A DNA stretch of 64,000 nucleotides, from positions 1,240,001 to 1,304,000 of the forward strand of contig NZ_PREV01000027.1 of the NCBI RefSeq assembly GCF_002959965.1, in the 5' to 3' direction. The stretch is from Microbulbifer pacificus (GTDB lineage Bacteria > Pseudomonadota > Gammaproteobacteria > Pseudomonadales > Cellvibrionaceae). Under the pieces are notes generated by a model. That model had not been told where the DNA came from. It saw only the letters and a list, made by a program, of their open reading frames with translations, and searched no databases. This document shows, one piece after another, positions 63,720-64,000 of the stretch (position 1 is the stretch's first letter; every line of letters begins with the position of its first letter). A program made the position numbers and the translations under genes.

Positions 63720-64000
63720 CCGCGTTCACCATCGGTGCCCGCCTTACGGCTCTTTTCGCCGGGCTCCGGCAGTTGTGGCGGCTCACGGTTTCCCGCCGGT
63801 TGTTCCGATGGTTGAGACGCGCGACCGCCGCGGGCTTCCCCGGCGATGCGCACCGGCATATTTTCGGTCACGCTGGTAAGGCGTGTCGTCACCAGGGTTT
63901 CCCTACCGCGCAAACCGCTTTTCAGCACAGCATGTTCCCCATCGAAATGGGCGACCACTACAGACTGGATGTGGATCTTTCCGTCCTGTACCACCCATAC
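63716..64000 (-). CDS. RND efflux periplasmic adaptor subunit, C-terminal part
   Basis: Only the last 94 residues or so lie in the window; the frame runs through the right edge (reading V-W-V-V-Q-D at 64000). VVQDGKIHIQSVVVAHFDGEHAVLKSGLRGRETLVTTRL is the usual membrane-proximal domain of membrane fusion proteins. A polar tail follows (GGRASQPSEQPAGNREPPQLP). Its stop overlaps the permease start, so they are one operon. The GTG at 63994 is not a start but an internal valine. Confidence 0.82.
   Translation of the reverse strand, partial: VWVVQDGKIHIQSVVVAHFDGEHAVLKSGLRGRETLVTTRLTSVTENMPVRIAGEARGGRASQPSEQPAGNREPPQLPEPGEKSRKAGTDGERG

Noticed and set aside
1..64000. CRISPR array, prophage, tRNA, rRNA
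   Set aside because: No regular spaced repeats, phage structural genes, cloverleaf sequences or rRNA stretches were noticed on reading.

Overview
The window reads as chromosomal DNA of a GC-rich marine gammaproteobacterium, most likely Cellvibrionales and plausibly Microbulbifer. The reasons are the split tusDCBE sulfur relay, TrmA, NfuA, HrpB and YccA types typical of Gammaproteobacteria, together with polymer-degrading secreted enzymes: a CBM6/crystallin/GH16 glucanase and a PHB depolymerase carrying calcium-binding thrombospondin type-3 repeats. The genus is an inference from gene content. No phage, integrase, transposase, CRISPR array, rRNA or tRNA was seen. Nearly all of the DNA is ordinary chromosome.

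Layout. 0-8.6 kb: a BI-1 family membrane protein, tusDCBE (tRNA 2-thiouridine relay), yjbQ, marC-like, trmA, an AEC transporter with a DUF2489 protein, rmuC and murI. 8.7-14.9 kb: a tightly coupled AddB-like nuclease and AddA-like helicase-nuclease pair for double-strand break processing. 15-17.3 kb: a DAHP synthase followed by a divergent NagB/6PGL-fold protein and an AT-rich orphan membrane protein. 18-33 kb: an accessory stretch of small metabolic enzymes and regulators (SDR/NTF2/HxlR, alpha/beta hydrolase, PHB depolymerase, methyltransferase, GFA, flavin oxidoreductase, MFS pump, secreted beta-propeller, VOC, TPMT, MarR). 33-41.7 kb: hrpB, the GH16 enzyme, a LysR/SDR divergent pair, yqhA, nfuA and a DJ-1/PfpI protein. 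41.9-48.7 kb: metH, a DUF2970 protein, and cysI with DUF934, so methionine and sulfite assimilation lie together. 48.9-52 kb: a cstA / Cys-Cys-terminal small protein / ArsA-like ATPase operon. 52-57 kb: a CoA-transferase, a DUF962 protein, and the phenylalanine catabolic pair phhR/phhA with a perfect TyrR box between them. 56.5-64 kb: an Lrp regulator with a class V PLP enzyme, a Kef-type antiporter, and an RND pump with its adaptor, which runs off the window.

The most unusual material is intergenic. Three copies of a 112-nt nested palindrome flank the Kef-type gene. Each has exactly the same 29/28/26/29-nt architecture. The arm sequences differ between copies but remain self-complementary, with compensatory substitutions, and the five mismatches that can be read as wobbles are all G.U pairs in one and the same orientation. 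That looks like a structured RNA or single-strand DNA element family that I cannot name. A second family of roughly 130-bp imperfect palindromes occurs at about 7.6, 46.0 and 48.8 kb, and a REP-like inverted pair follows metH.
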